From Brevundimonas sp. A19_0 (GTDB taxonomy: Bacteria > Pseudomonadota > Alphaproteobacteria > Caulobacterales > Caulobacteraceae): a DNA stretch of 64,000 nt. The position numbers were made by a program, and so were the translations under genes. Below, piece after piece: positions 7,739-18,661 of the stretch (the stretch's first letter is position 1; each line of letters begins with the position of its first letter). A model generated the notes under the pieces. That model worked only from the letters and a program-made list of their open reading frames with translations, made no database searches and was not told where the DNA came from. Location of the stretch: contig NZ_JAGHQP010000001.1 of NCBI RefSeq assembly GCF_017744255.1, positions 124,001 to 188,000 of the forward strand, read 5' to 3'.

Positions 7739-9538
7739 CTAGAGCCGCGTTTCGCCGTCGAGGATGGCCTTGCGGGCGGCGGGGGTCAGCCTGGTGTAGC
7801 CGGCCTTGCCGCCGCGCACGAACAGCGGGCCGTCGACCTTGTCCGGGTCAAAGCCGTCGCTGACCAGATCGACCTTGCGGTATTTGAAGGTGCCGGTGGT
7901 GTCGACGGCCTTCATGATGCGGACGAACTGGGGCTGGGCGTAGGACGGCAGATTGGCCTCGACATATTCGGCGAAGGCGGTCGCGCCGAACCGGCCCTCG
8001 ACCACAAGGGCAACCATGCCGGCCTTGCCCTCCTGACCCGGGACGGGGACGCCGTAAGCGATGACTTCCCTGACGCCCGGCGCCTCGGCCAGCCGCTGTT
8101 CGACCTCGGCGGTCGAGACGTTCTCGCCCTTCCAGCGGAAGGTGTCGCCGATCCGGTCGATGAAATAGAAATAGCCCTCGGAATCCTGACGCATCAGGTC
8201 GCCGGTGCGGAACCAGCGGTCGCCCGGCTTGAAGACGTCGGTCAGGATCTTCTTCTGGGAGGCGGACTTGTCGGCATAGCCCGAGAAGTCGTGGCGGGTG
8301 TCGTCGCCGATCATGCCGATCGCTTCGCCGACCTCGCCCACCTCTGCCAGACGGCAGCGCCCGTCCGAGCCGCGCACCGGGGTTTCGGTGTCGAAGTCGA
8401 ACTTGACGAGGCGGATGTTGACCTTGCCCTTCACGAACCACGGCACGCGGCCGATGGCACCGGGGCGACCGTCGAAATTGAAGACCGAGACATTGCCCTC
8501 GGTCGAGCCGTAGAATTCGAGGATTTCGGGGATGGCGAAGCGGGACTTGAAATCGCTCCAGACATCGGGGCGCAGACCGTTGCCATAGGCGAGGCGCAGC
8601 TTGTGGGCGCGCTCGTCCTCGTGCTCGGGACAATTGACCAGATAGCGGCACAGCTCGCCGATATAAACGAAGATGGTGGCGCCGGACTTCTTCACATCGG
8701 GCCAGAAGGCCGTGGCCGAGAAGCGCTTGCGCAGCACCAGCTTGCCGCCGTTCAGCAGGGCGGGGCCTATACCGACCAGACCGCCGGTCGAGTGATAGAG
8801 GGGCAGGACGTTGTAGGTGACGTCCTTTTCGGTCGCCGCCGTGCAGCCGGCGAAGGCGCGCATATAGGTGCGGGCCCGCGAGTGGGGCACGCGGGCGGCC
8901 TTGGGCAGGCCGGTGGTGCCCGAGGTGTAGATGTAGAGGGCGGTCGATCGATTGGTCAGGCCTTCGCGCGCGCTGGCGGCCGGGCGCACCGAGGAGGCGC
9001 TGCGCAGCGGGGTGTCGAGGTCACGGCGGTCGCTGACCTCGTCCTCGTCGGCGAGACCCAACACCCACAGCATCAGATTGCGGTCGGTGTGGGGGCGGGC
9101 GTCCTCGAGCGCGCGCCAGCAGTCCTGATCGGTGATGATCTGGGAGGCGCCCGAAATCTCGATGCAGTGGCCGAGCGCCGGACCGGTCAGATTGGTGTTG
9201 ATGAGGGCGGTGGCGACGCCGACCTTGGACAGGCCGAACCAGGCGGCGAGGTATTCGGCCCGGTTCATCATCACGAGGGCGACGGTGTCGCTGCGCTTCA
9301 GGTTCCGGCCCCGGGCCCAGTGGGCGAACCGGTTCGCCATGCTATCGAACTCGCGATAGGTCAGGCTGCGGTGCTCGTCCTCGATGGCGATGCGGTCGGG
9401 GAAGCGGTCGACAGCCTCCTCGAGGTCGTCACAGACCAGCGTCGGACTGTCGAGGGTGATCGGCTTGATCCGGTCAAGCAGGCGACGCAGTCCGGCGGCG
9501 AACTTCAGATCCCGACGGATGTTGGCCAGCAAGCCCAT
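7739..9538 (-). CDS. Long-chain acyl-CoA synthetase (FATP-like)
   Basis: 599 residues, an ANL-superfamily adenylating enzyme of the long-chain/very-long-chain acyl-CoA synthetase type. Visible motifs are the P-loop YIYTSGTTGLPKAAR near 198, the A5 motif FYGSTEG near 341, and WFRTGDLMRQDSEGYFYFIDR with the hinge RWKGENVSTAEVE near 440-475. It activates fatty acids to acyl-AMP and then acyl-CoA for beta-oxidation or lipid synthesis, probably at the inner membrane. It is flanked by motA downstream and a lipocalin upstream on the same strand, with a 159-bp gap to the latter, so it is probably its own transcription unit. Confidence 0.93.
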   Translation of the reverse strand: MGLLANIRRDLKFAAGLRRLLDRIKPITLDSPTLVCDDLEEAVDRFPDRIAIEDEHRSLTYREFDSMANRFAHWARGRNLKRSDTVALVMMNRAEYLAAWFGLSKVGVATALINTNLTGPALGHCIEISGASQIITDQDCWRALEDARPHTDRNLMLWVLGLADEDEVSDRRDLDTPLRSASSVRPAASAREGLTNRSTALYIYTSGTTGLPKAARVPHSRARTYMRAFAGCTAATEKDVTYNVLPLYHSTGGLVGIGPALLNGGKLVLRKRFSATAFWPDVKKSGATIFVYIGELCRYLVNCPEHEDERAHKLRLAYGNGLRPDVWSDFKSRFAIPEILEFYGSTEGNVSVFNFDGRPGAIGRVPWFVKGKVNIRLVKFDFDTETPVRGSDGRCRLAEVGEVGEAIGMIGDDTRHDFSGYADKSASQKKILTDVFKPGDRWFRTGDLMRQDSEGYFYFIDRIGDTFRWKGENVSTAEVEQRLAEAPGVREVIAYGVPVPGQEGKAGMVALVVEGRFGATAFAEYVEANLPSYAQPQFVRIMKAVDTTGTFKYRKVDLVSDGFDPDKVDGPLFVRGGKAGYTRLTPAARKAILDGETRL

Positions 9539-9697
9539 GATCGCGCCATCTCCCTTGAGCGTCTCTTTCCTCCGGTGATGACGGGCCGGAGGCAGGAGGT
9601 CAACCGTGAGGGGAATCCGGGAGCCCGCGTTAACGCACTTTCGCGCCGGGCGTGGCCCCCCTGCCCCGGTGACGCAAGGTCAAGCAGGCGGTGCGCC

Positions 9698-10240
9698 CTA
9701 CTCCGCCGGGGGGAATTCCAGCTTCGAGACATCATAGCCGAGGTCGGCCGCGCGCCGGACCAGAGCCTCGCGCTCGGCGTCGTTCGGGATCTCGCGCGTA
9801 TAGATGAACAGTTTCTCGAAGGTGGGGTCGGCCGAGATGAACCAGCTGTAGTCGTCGGCGTGGTCGAGGATCCAGTAGTCCCAGGTGACGAAGCCCGCGA
9901 CATAGCGGACCCGCAGACGGGTGTTGGTGCCGGGGTCGAGGATTTCGCCCCGCCCGCCGATGGCCTTTTCACGACCCTCGGGCGTGCCGACCTGACAGGT
10001 GTCGCGCACATCCACGCGGGTTTCGGTGACGAGGGTGTAGTTGGACGCGCCCGCCACACAGCCGTCGGTGATGCTCATCGGCAGGCGGGCGATCTCGAGC
10101 CAGCGACCCGAGTAGAGGCGTTCGGCGTCGACCGGCTTGCGGGGCTCGGGCGCGCGCCATTCCGACGGCGGCGGAGCGGTCACGCAGGCCGCAGTCGAGA
10201 GCAGCAGGGCGGACAGGGCGAGAAGGCGGACGGGCGACAT
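9698..10240 (-). CDS. Lipocalin family outer-membrane lipoprotein (Blc-like)
   Basis: 180 residues with a lipoprotein signal (MSPVRLLALSALLLSTAAC, lipobox S-T-A-A-C). The lipocalin signature G-x-W is in YSGRWLEIARLP near residue 44-53. The middle strands include the typical VRYVAGFVTWDYWILDHADDY block, and the closing segment FIYTREIPN resembles the last conserved stretch of Blc. Bacterial lipocalins bind fatty acids or lysophospholipids at the outer membrane. The DUF1206 gene lies 59 bp upstream on the same strand and might be co-transcribed. Confidence 0.88.
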   Translation of the reverse strand: MSPVRLLALSALLLSTAACVTAPPPSEWRAPEPRKPVDAERLYSGRWLEIARLPMSITDGCVAGASNYTLVTETRVDVRDTCQVGTPEGREKAIGGRGEILDPGTNTRLRVRYVAGFVTWDYWILDHADDYSWFISADPTFEKLFIYTREIPNDAEREALVRRAADLGYDVSKLEFPPAE

Positions 10241-10299
10241 GGCAGGCTCCGATCAGCGACGGGTTTCCGAGATACGACCGGGCGCGCGTGCAAGACGCA

Positions 10300-11187
10300 T
10301 CAGGTGACGTCCATATCGCGGGGCGGGCGGATGCGCCGGAACCGCCCCTCGACGAAGGCATAGGCCCCGAACGCCATCAGGCCGAGCGCCGCGGCACTGA
10401 GCAACCATGGCCCGGCGGGCAGGGTCTCGACCGACTCCAGCGCGCCGCCGAAGGTGGTGATCTCGCTGGCCCGGTCCCGGAAGCCCGCCCACATCACCAG
10501 ACCGGCCAGCGGAAAATAGGCCAGGCCGCGCGCGACATAGCCGACATGGGCCAGGGGCACGACGCGCTTGCAGATTGTCTCCGAACAGCGGAGGTCCCTG
10601 CCGAAGTCATTGCGGATGCCGCGCACCACATTGCCGATCCCGACCCCCAGGATGACCAGCCCCACCCCGATCAGAAGGATCTGGCCGAAGGGCAGCTCCA
10701 TCAGGGCGCGGGCCTTTTCCTGATTCTCGGCCGCCTCACCGGCGGTCGGGTTGGCATAGACCTCGTCCAGCACCTCGAAGACAGTCGAGGCGAGCAGGCC
10801 ATAGACCACGCCGCTGATCCCCTGCCCCACCCGCTTGGCGATGGCCTTGAGGTCGCGGCCTTCATTGTCGGCATCGAAGACCGACTGCAGCACGCGCCAC
10901 AGCACGAAGCTCCAGAGACCCACGCCGAGCGTGAACAGCCAGACGCGGCCAAAAGGCTGGCGGGCCAGACTTTCGACCACGCCGGTCGAGCCGGCCGTCT
11001 GACGCGTGAGGTCGTGGGCGGTCAGCATCAGGATCACGCCGATCGACACATAGACGAAGCCGCGGGCGCCATAGCCGAAGCGGGCCAGCGCCTCGAGGAT
11101 GACCGGCGTGTCGGGGCGCTTCCGCCACAGGTGGCGGGCGCGGGACATCAATTTGTCGGTGTGGTGTTCAGCCCAGCTCGTATCCAT
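10300..11187 (-). CDS. DUF1206 family membrane protein
   Basis: 295 residues from ATG 11187; an in-frame GTG at 11193 sits 5 nt after an AGGAG and may be the true start, adding two residues. DUF1206 consists of three tandem two-helix units, visible here as LARFGYGARGFVYVSIGV (about residue 30), RVGQGISGVVYGLLAS (about 115) and LAHVGYVARGLAYFPLAG (about 220). Six membrane segments are predicted by eye. Its function is unknown; the family is common in Actinobacteria and Alphaproteobacteria. It is divergent from the ABC exporter genes across a 90-bp gap that must hold both promoters. A much longer open frame continues upstream but runs antisense through the ABC gene and is rejected. Confidence 0.85.
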   Translation of the reverse strand: MDTSWAEHHTDKLMSRARHLWRKRPDTPVILEALARFGYGARGFVYVSIGVILMLTAHDLTRQTAGSTGVVESLARQPFGRVWLFTLGVGLWSFVLWRVLQSVFDADNEGRDLKAIAKRVGQGISGVVYGLLASTVFEVLDEVYANPTAGEAAENQEKARALMELPFGQILLIGVGLVILGVGIGNVVRGIRNDFGRDLRCSETICKRVVPLAHVGYVARGLAYFPLAGLVMWAGFRDRASEITTFGGALESVETLPAGPWLLSAAALGLMAFGAYAFVEGRFRRIRPPRDMDVT

Positions 11188-11277
11188 CGGCACATGAACT
11201 CCTGATACGGCGACAGGCTCCGCCTTGTGAGAAGACAAGGCAGCGCCTATCTGCCGGACCTGACGGAGGGGGACGGA

Positions 11278-12236
<959 letters not shown>

Positions 12237-12240
<4 letters not shown>

Positions 12241-13004
12241 CGTTCAACGCTTATGGCGTGTGGGCCATCTATCGCTTCGAGATGGCGCGGGCGCTGCGCA
12301 CCTTCTGGCAGTCGATCGTGACGCCGGTGATCACCACCGCCCTCTATTTCGTCGTGTTCGGCTCGGCCATCGGCAGCCGCATGACCGAGATCGACGGCGT
12401 CGCCTATGGCGCCTTCATCGTGCCCGGCCTGATCATGCTGAGCCTGTTCACCCAGTCGCTGTTCAACGCCAGCTTCGGCATCTACTTCCCGAAATTCACC
12501 GGCACCATCTACGAAATCCTGTCGGCGCCGATCTCGCCGTTCGAGATCGTGCTGGCCTATGTCGGGGCGGCCGCGACCAAGTCGATCGTGCTGGGTCTGG
12601 TCATCCTGGCGACGGCGGCGCTGTTCGTGCCGCTGCGGATCGAGCACCCGCTGGCCATGATCGCCTTCCTGCTGCTGATCGCCGCGACCTTTTCGCTGTT
12701 CGGCTTCATCATCGGCATCTGGGCCCAGGGATTCGAGCAGTTGCAGATGATCCCGATGCTGATCGTGACGCCGCTGACCTTCCTCGGCGGGTCCTTCTAT
12801 TCGATCGACATGCTGCCGGGCATCTGGCGGACGATCTCGCTCTTCAACCCGGTCGTCTATCTGATCTCGGGCTTCCGCTGGGCCTTCTACGGAGTGGGCG
12901 ATGTGAGTGTGGGGCTGAGCCTGACCGCGACCCTGGCCTTCTTCTTCATCTGCCTGGCGGTCGTGGGCTGGATATTCCGGACGGGCTACCGGCTGAAGGC
13001 CTGA
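12237..13004 (+). CDS. yadH: ABC-2 type transporter permease, YadH-type
   Basis: 255 residues with six predicted membrane segments. It shows the ABC-2 pattern [17 protein letters not shown], then [15 protein letters not shown], and late [17 protein letters not shown] followed by [14 protein letters not shown], all strongly reminiscent of E. coli YadH (also about 256 residues). It starts inside the stop of the ATPase gene (ATGA), so translation is coupled. Together they form an inner-membrane exporter of unknown substrate. It ends 10 nt from the convergent stop of the 128-residue unknown gene. Confidence 0.92.
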
Positions 13005-13014
13005 GTACCGGGCC

Positions 13015-13401
13015 TCAGGCCTGGGCCTTCATCGGGATATAGCCCCGCTCGACCATGCGGCGGAGGCCTTCATAGGCCTCGGCCAATTCCTCATAGGCAG
13101 TGCGATAGGCGGTCAGGCGGGCGACCTGGTCCGGCGTGGACGGCGCGCCGGACTCGGACTGGCGCAGGGCCTCGGCCACCCATTTGGCCCGGGCGGTCGC
13201 CGCGGTGACGGCGAGGCGCTGGAAATGGGCCGGGTCGATCGAAGCCAGCATCTGTCCCACCACCTCGCGGTTCGAGACATAGGCGGTGTAGTCGATCTGC
13301 TCCATCAGGCCGCGCAGGCGGCGCTGCTCGTGCGGGTCGATGTCCTGGGGCTCGAAATGATCCCGGGCCCGGCGGTAGCTGGAAGACTGGATCGTCGACA
13401 T
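13015..13401 (-). CDS. Conserved hypothetical protein, all-helical
   Basis: 128 residues, soluble, no signal peptide. I do not recognise a family. The sequence is hydrophilic with predicted helices (EQRRLRGLMEQIDYTAYV; QMLASIDPAHFQRLAVTAA; AYRTAYEELAEAYEGLRRM) and no cysteines. ATG 13401 follows a CAGGG. Downstream it converges with the YadH gene; upstream, 45 bp away, lies the end of putP on the same strand, so it may be read through from putP. Confidence 0.7.
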   Translation of the reverse strand: MSTIQSSSYRRARDHFEPQDIDPHEQRRLRGLMEQIDYTAYVSNREVVGQMLASIDPAHFQRLAVTAATARAKWVAEALRQSESGAPSTPDQVARLTAYRTAYEELAEAYEGLRRMVERGYIPMKAQA

Positions 13402-13446
13402 GGCGCACCCTGAGAACGCGTATCATCAGAGGGTGCGCCCGATCTG

Positions 13447-14967
13447 TTAACGGGTCGTTTCAGGCTCACCCTTGCGGTGAAGGGCCTGACGCACGGCCTC
13501 GAAGGTAGACTGGACGTCCTCGGCCGGCGGCTTGCCCATCAGGCTGACGGCCCAGATGGCCAGCCAGCTGAGCACAAAGCCCGGCACGATCTCGTAGATG
13601 CCGCTGCCCTGCGACAGGGTCTGGCCGTCGGCCAGCACGGGGGCATAGATCCAGACCAGCACCGTGGCCGCCCCGACGATCATGCCGGCGAGCGCGCCGT
13701 TGCGGGTCATGCGCTTCCACGTCAGCGACAGGATGACCAGCGGCCCGAAGGCGGCGCCGAAGCCGGCCCAGGCGTTGGACACCAGCCCCAGCACATTGTT
13801 CGTCGGATCCCAGGCGAGGAAGATGGCCGCCAGCGACACCGCCAGCACGGCCAGACGGCCGATCATGACCAGTTCCTTCTGAGGCGCATTCCTGCGCAGG
13901 AAGATGCCGTAGAAGTCCTCGGTCAGCGAGCTGGAGGACACCAGCAGTTGCGACGAGATGGTGCTCATGATCGCCGCCAGGATGGCCGCCAGCAGGAAGC
14001 CGGTGATCAGCGGATGGAACAGCACGTCCGACAGAAGGATGAAGATGGTCTCGGCGTCCGCGACCTCCAGACCCGTGCGGGTGGCGTAGGCGAGGCCCAC
14101 GAGACCGGTCGACAGCGCGCCGATCAGGGTGACCAGCATCCAGCTCATGCCGATATTGCGCATGGTCGGCACATCCTTGAGGGAGCGCACGGCCATGAAG
14201 CGGACGATGATGTGCGGCTGGCCGAAATAGCCGAGGCCCCAGGCCATGGCCGAGATCACGCTGATGACGGTGGCACCCTGGAACAGGTTGAGCAGGCCGG
14301 GATCGATACCGCGCACGGTCTCGGTCATGCCGTCCACCCCGCCGATCTGGGTCAGGGCGACGATCGGCACCAGGATCAGGGCCACGAACATGATGCAGCC
14401 CTGCACGAAGTCCGTGAGGCTGACGGCCATGAAGCCGCCGACCATGGTGTAGGCCAGCACCACGCCCGCCGTGATCCAGAGGCCCCAGGCGTAGTCGAGG
14501 CCGAATGCGCTCTCGAACAGCTTGCCGCCCGCGACCAGCCCCGAGGAGGTGTAGAGGGTGAAGAAGATGACGATGACCAGCGAGGAGATCACCCGCAGCA
14601 GGCGGGACTTGTCCTTGAAGCGCTTGTCGAAATAGTCGGGGATGGTTATCGCGTCGTCGGCCATCACCGTATAGGTCCGCAGCCGCGGCGCCACGATCAG
14701 ATAGTTGGCCAACGCCCCGATGAAGAGGCCGATGGCGATCCAGGCCGAGGACAGGCCACTCAGGAACATGGCCCCGGGCAGGCCCAGCAGCATCCAGCCG
14801 CTCATGTCCGAGGCGCCGGCCGACAGGGAGGCCACCGCCGGTCCCAGCTTGCGCCCGCCCAGCATATAGCCCGACACGTCAGAGGTGGATTCGCGATAGC
14901 TGTAGAGCCCGATGCCGAGCATCAGGGCGAAGTACAGGCCGAGGGTGATGTAGGTTCCGATTTCCAT
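13447..14967 (-). CDS. putP: Sodium/proline symporter PutP
   Basis: 506 residues, a member of the solute:sodium symporter family, with about 13 membrane segments. The N-terminal region has SGYMLGGRKLGP and SAGASDMSGWMLLGLPGA (about residues 33-65), which hold the Na+- and proline-binding residues of PutP, and later MSTISSQLLVSSSSLTED, the conserved segment around helix IX. Length and motif spacing match E. coli PutP (502). It imports proline with Na+. It is divergent from a small lipoprotein gene across 135 bp; no putA is in the window. Confidence 0.94.
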   Translation of the reverse strand: MEIGTYITLGLYFALMLGIGLYSYRESTSDVSGYMLGGRKLGPAVASLSAGASDMSGWMLLGLPGAMFLSGLSSAWIAIGLFIGALANYLIVAPRLRTYTVMADDAITIPDYFDKRFKDKSRLLRVISSLVIVIFFTLYTSSGLVAGGKLFESAFGLDYAWGLWITAGVVLAYTMVGGFMAVSLTDFVQGCIMFVALILVPIVALTQIGGVDGMTETVRGIDPGLLNLFQGATVISVISAMAWGLGYFGQPHIIVRFMAVRSLKDVPTMRNIGMSWMLVTLIGALSTGLVGLAYATRTGLEVADAETIFILLSDVLFHPLITGFLLAAILAAIMSTISSQLLVSSSSLTEDFYGIFLRRNAPQKELVMIGRLAVLAVSLAAIFLAWDPTNNVLGLVSNAWAGFGAAFGPLVILSLTWKRMTRNGALAGMIVGAATVLVWIYAPVLADGQTLSQGSGIYEIVPGFVLSWLAIWAVSLMGKPPAEDVQSTFEAVRQALHRKGEPETTR

Positions 14968-15102
14968 GCGTCATGGGGTAGCAGCGTTGCCGCAATCGGG
15001 TCCACCCCCGCCACAATCCTTAATGGAACGGCGGCGACTGCCACGGGTTAGCCATAATCAGGGAGACCCATGACGGGTCCGCATCCTGAAAGGGAGACAC
15101 CC

Positions 15103-15348
15103 ATGACTCATCGAACTCACCGCCCCGCCCTGCTGTCGGCCCTCGCGGTCGGCGCCCTGGGTCTGTCCCTGGCCGCCTGCGCCAGCACCGGCCCGGGCGA
15201 CGGCACCTATACCGACCGGCTCGACAAGCTGCGGGCCGATTGCGACGCCCGGGGCGGCATCCTGACCCCGACGGGCGCCCAGAGCGCCTCGCCCGAGGTT
15301 GATTACGCCTGCCAGATCAACGGCCTGCCTTCCAGCCGGACCCGATGA
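15103..15348 (+). CDS. Small lipoprotein of unknown function
   Basis: 81 residues from ATG 15103, chosen because AAAGGGAGA lies 7 nt upstream; an in-frame ATG at 15070 lacks a site. A lipoprotein signal ends in LSLAAC (Cys near residue 27). The mature part is about 55 residues with two further cysteines (ADCDARGGIL and YACQING) that may form a disulfide. Function unknown. It converges with cysS with 3 nt between stops. Confidence 0.72.
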   Translation: MTHRTHRPALLSALAVGALGLSLAACASTGPGDGTYTDRLDKLRADCDARGGILTPTGAQSASPEVDYACQINGLPSSRTR

Positions 15349-15351
15349 TCC

Positions 15352-16785
15352 CTAGGACCGGAGGCGCCAGCGCGCGCCTTCGGCTCCGTCCATCACCTCG
15401 ACGTTCAGCTCCGCCAGCCGGTCGCGAATGCGGTCGGCCTCGGCCCAATTCTTCTCGGCCCGCGCTGCAGCGCGCTGCTGGATGAGGGCCTCGACCTCGG
15501 CGGCCAAGGCGTCGGACACGTCGCCTTTCAGCCATTCCGCCGGGTCTGACTGCAGGACGCCCAGCAGATTGGCGAGTTCGAGCAGGCGAGCCTTTGCATC
15601 GGCTATGGCAGCGTCCGCAACTTCTCGGGGCTGCTTGGCCAAAAGGGTTTCGATCTCGCGGGCGTAAGCGAAAATCCGAGCTATCGCGCCGGGCGTATTC
15701 AGATCGTCCAGCAAGGGCTGGGTCGGATCGGTTGCTTCGTGCTCGTCAGGATGGAGGCGGCGCGAAGGGATATGTTGGGTCCGATCCAGCAGTCCGTAAA
15801 GTTTGTCCAAGTTCTTCTTGGATTGCTCCAGCAGGCTCTGCGTCCAGTCCAGCGGCTGACGATAGTGGGCCGACAGCAGGGCCCAGCGCACCACCTCGCC
15901 CGGAATGGCCTGCACCAGATCGTGGAGCAGCAGCACATTGCCCAGCGACTTGGACATCTTCTCCGCATCCAGCGTCAGGAAGCCGTTGTGCATCCAGTAG
16001 CGGGCGTATTCGTCCTGCGGGCGCTCGCCATGGGCATGGCCGTGGGCGCAGACGCCCTGGGCGATCTCGTTCTCGTGGTGCGGAAAGGCCAGGTCGATGC
16101 CGCCGCCATGGATGTCGATCGGCAGGCCCAGGACCTGTTCGATCATGGCCGAGCATTCGATGTGCCAGCCGGGACGCCCCGGCCCCCAGGGCGACGGCCA
16201 TTCCGGCTCGCCCGGCTTTGACGGCTTCCACAGGACAAAGTCGTGCGGATTCTTCTTGTAGGGGGCGACCTCGACCCGGGCGCCGGCGATCATATCGTCC
16301 AGGTTGCGGCCCGACAGGGCGCCGTAGGCCTGATAGGCCGAGACGTCGAACAGCACATGACCCTCGGCCGCATAGGCGCAGCCGTGGTCCAGAATGGCGC
16401 CGATCTGGGCCACGATGGCGTCCATGTGATCGGTAACGTGGGGGGCGATATCCGGCGGGGCGACATTCAGCCGCGTCATGTCCTCAAGATAGGCCGCTTC
16501 GTAGCGCGCGGTGATCTCGCCGATGGGCACGCCTTCCTTCGCGGCCTTGGCATTGATCTTGTCGTCCACGTCCGTGACGTTCCGCGCATAGACGACGTGT
16601 CCGGCCCCGTAACGACGGCGCAGGAGCCGCACCAGCACGTCGAAAACCACCGGCGGACGGGCGTTGCCGATGTGGGCAAAGTCATAGACCGTCGGTCCGC
16701 AGACATAGAGAGTCACGCGCTTCTCATCACGGGGCTCGAAGACCCGTTTCGACCGGGTCAGGGTGTCGTGGAGCACGAGGGGCAT
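15352..16785 (-). CDS. cysS: Cysteinyl-tRNA synthetase
   Basis: 477 residues. A class I synthetase with the HIGH-type motif FAHIGNARP near 36-44 and KMSKSLGN near 275-282. It carries the Zn-binding Cys of [10 protein letters not shown] at about 29, the Cys in HIECSAM and the His-rich [10 protein letters not shown] segment around 235. The C-terminal DALR-type helical part is rich in Ala, Arg and Glu. It charges tRNA-Cys in the cytoplasm. It is divergent from folE with 165 bp between start codons. Confidence 0.97.
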   Translation of the reverse strand: MPLVLHDTLTRSKRVFEPRDEKRVTLYVCGPTVYDFAHIGNARPPVVFDVLVRLLRRRYGAGHVVYARNVTDVDDKINAKAAKEGVPIGEITARYEAAYLEDMTRLNVAPPDIAPHVTDHMDAIVAQIGAILDHGCAYAAEGHVLFDVSAYQAYGALSGRNLDDMIAGARVEVAPYKKNPHDFVLWKPSKPGEPEWPSPWGPGRPGWHIECSAMIEQVLGLPIDIHGGGIDLAFPHHENEIAQGVCAHGHAHGERPQDEYARYWMHNGFLTLDAEKMSKSLGNVLLLHDLVQAIPGEVVRWALLSAHYRQPLDWTQSLLEQSKKNLDKLYGLLDRTQHIPSRRLHPDEHEATDPTQPLLDDLNTPGAIARIFAYAREIETLLAKQPREVADAAIADAKARLLELANLLGVLQSDPAEWLKGDVSDALAAEVEALIQQRAAARAEKNWAEADRIRDRLAELNVEVMDGAEGARWRLRS

Positions 16786-16950
16786 GGCGTCGGGCCGGTC
16801 CGGCTTGCTTGCGGGGAAAGGGGATCATCCCATATAGCCGGGACGGGACGCGTCCAACCAGACAGTTCGCTCCCGCAGAAAAAAGGGAGAGCGGCGCGCG
16901 TCATTTCCGGGACCCTCGTTCCGGCGCAACTTCGTCGCCAGTACATCGAT

Positions 16951-17571
16951 ATGGATGCCATCGTGCAAAAGCCGGCCCTGGTCGCAGATTCCGATTCGCC
17001 CTTGGTGCGCCCCAGCCGCGAGGAAGCCCTCAAGGCCGTGCGCACCCTCTTGGCCTGGGCGGGGGACAATCCCGACCGCGAGGGACTGATCGATACGCCA
17101 AAGCGTGTGGTCGATGCCTATGCCGAATGGTTCGAAGGCTATGAGGCCGATCCAGCCAAGGAACTGTCGCGCACCTTCGAGGACGTGCAGGGCTATGACG
17201 ACATGGTGCTGCTGCGCGACATCGAGGTCGAGAGCCACTGCGAGCACCACATGGCCCCGTTCCTGGGCAAGGCCTATGTCGCCTATGTGCCGACCGAGAA
17301 GGTGGTGGGCATCTCCAAGATCGCCCGGGTGGTCGAGATTTTCTCGAAGCGCCTGCAGACCCAGGAAGTGCTGACCAACCAGATCGCCGGGGCCATCGAA
17401 TCGCACCTGAAGCCGGCCGGTGTGGCCGTGCTGATCGACGCCGAGCACCAGTGCATGACCACCCGCGGCGTGCACCATCGCCATGTGTCGACCATCACCA
17501 CCCGCTTTACCGGCGTGTTCAAGAGCGATCCGGCGCAGATGGAGCGATTCCTGAAGCTGGCGCGCGGCTGA
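16951..17571 (+). CDS. folE: GTP cyclohydrolase I
   Basis: 206 residues from ATG 16951; a longer frame runs back antisense through cysS and is not real. It carries the GTP cyclohydrolase I signature: zinc ligands in [11 protein letters not shown] (about 93-103) and Cys in [15 protein letters not shown] (about 168). It converts GTP to 7,8-dihydroneopterin triphosphate, the first step of tetrahydrofolate synthesis, acting as a cytosolic homodecamer. No other folate genes are adjacent. Confidence 0.96.
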   Translation: MDAIVQKPALVADSDSPLVRPSREEALKAVRTLLAWAGDNPDREGLIDTPKRVVDAYAEWFEGYEADPAKELSRTFEDVQGYDDMVLLRDIEVESHCEHHMAPFLGKAYVAYVPTEKVVGISKIARVVEIFSKRLQTQEVLTNQIAGAIESHLKPAGVAVLIDAEHQCMTTRGVHHRHVSTITTRFTGVFKSDPAQMERFLKLARG

Positions 17572-17728
17572 TACGCCCGGGCCGGTTCGCCTGTGGGGGG
17601 TAATCCGCACAAACGGAACCCTTCGAGGCCTCTGACCGCTTTACAACCGCCTTCAGGGACGCCAAGAGACGGGGGAACCTGATCCACGCGCGCGCCCCGA
17701 GTGGCGGCATGATACGGAGACGACCCCC

Positions 17729-18172
17729 ATGGGTGCCAAACTGTCCGGGCCGCGCGGCGGCAAGACGATTGCTCAGAACGCCGACATCAACGTTACCCCG
17801 TTCGTCGACATCATGCTGGTGCTGTTGATCATCTTCATGGTCGCTGCCCCGCTGGCCACGGTGTCGATCCGCCTGGACCTGCCGCCGGCCAGCCCGCCGC
17901 CTCCGGGCGCCGAGTTTGAAGAGCCGGTGGTGATTAACATCCAGCGCTACGGCGATCTGTTCGTCGGCCGGGGCGACCAGCTGACCCAGAGCAGCATCGC
18001 CAGCCTGCCGGTCGACGTCTGTGCGGCTCTGGGCGGCGGCGCCTGCCAGGAAGAGCGCGTGTTCGTGCGTGCCGATGCCGAGGTCATGTACAATGACTTC
18101 ATGACCGTCATGAACACCCTGCAGCAGAGCGGCTTCCTGAAGGTCGGCCTGATCAACGAAGACATCGAATAG
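17729..18172 (+). CDS. exbD: ExbD/TolR family biopolymer transport protein
   Basis: 147 residues. A short N-terminal cytoplasmic part is followed by INVTPFVDIMLVLLIIFMV (about 25-43), the single membrane helix that contains the proton-carrying Asp of ExbD. The rest is a periplasmic domain. It uses the proton gradient to energise TonB together with ExbB and other ExbD copies. No exbB or tonB is adjacent, so this is either an additional ExbD as found in Caulobacter/Xanthomonas-type clusters, or its partners lie elsewhere. It has its own terminator at 18199-18231. Confidence 0.9.
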   Translation: MGAKLSGPRGGKTIAQNADINVTPFVDIMLVLLIIFMVAAPLATVSIRLDLPPASPPPPGAEFEEPVVINIQRYGDLFVGRGDQLTQSSIASLPVDVCAALGGGACQEERVFVRADAEVMYNDFMTVMNTLQQSGFLKVGLINEDIE

Positions 18173-18198
18173 CACCGGGGCTCTGCGCCTGATGCCTC

Positions 18199-18231
18199 AA
18201 GGGCCGCTCCTGACCGGGGGCGGCCCTTTTT
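18199..18231 (+). terminator. Intrinsic terminator after exbD
   Basis: Arms aagggccgc (18199-18207) and gcggccctt (18220-18228) pair perfectly around a 12-nt loop, and the stem runs into TTTTT. It starts 27 nt after the exbD stop. Confidence 0.85.
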
Positions 18232-18246
18232 GATTCGGAGCCGGGC

Positions 18247-18597
18247 ATGACCGCCGATGAGATCGACGCCCTGATCATGGCCCTGCCCGGGGCGGAACAT
18301 GGGACGGCGTATGGCGAGCCCTGCTGGCGGATTGCGGGCAAATTCCTGACGCGCCTGCGGGCCGAGGATGACAGTCTGGCGCTGGACGTCGGGGACCGGG
18401 AGCGGCGCGACCTGTTGCTGGAGGTGGACCCCGAGGTCTTTCACCTGACCGACCACTATCGGTCCTACAGCTATGTCCTGATCCGCATCGCGCGGGTCGA
18501 TCCGGAGTGGTTGAAAGCCGAGCTGGCACGCCGGTGGCGGAAGGTGGCCCCGGCGAAGCTGGGGAAGGCGCATCCGGAGCTGGGGGTCGCCGACTGA
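18247..18597 (+). CDS. MmcQ/YjbR family protein
   Basis: 116 residues with the YjbR-like fold pattern: an N-terminal helix (TADEIDALIMALPGAEHGT), then strands around GEPCWRIAGKFLTRLR and the conserved middle HLTDHYRSYSYVLIRI. These small CyaY-like proteins are often called DNA-binding, but their function is unproven. The gene sits between the exbD terminator and the aldo/keto reductase gene and is probably independent. Confidence 0.85.
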   Translation: MTADEIDALIMALPGAEHGTAYGEPCWRIAGKFLTRLRAEDDSLALDVGDRERRDLLLEVDPEVFHLTDHYRSYSYVLIRIARVDPEWLKAELARRWRKVAPAKLGKAHPELGVAD

Positions 18598-18661
18598 GGC
18601 CTGCCCTTGATCCGGGCGGGCGGAGGCCTAGCTAAGGCCCCCTTCCAGTCAGGACGCCCCC

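Noticed and set aside
16865..16895. Hairpin CGCTCCC / GGGAGAGCG between cysS and folE
   Set aside because: The arms are imperfect and the loop is A-rich; position between divergent starts does not fit a terminator.
16243..16950. N-terminal extension of folE
   Set aside because: It overlaps cysS antisense and lies upstream of the conserved GTP cyclohydrolase start.
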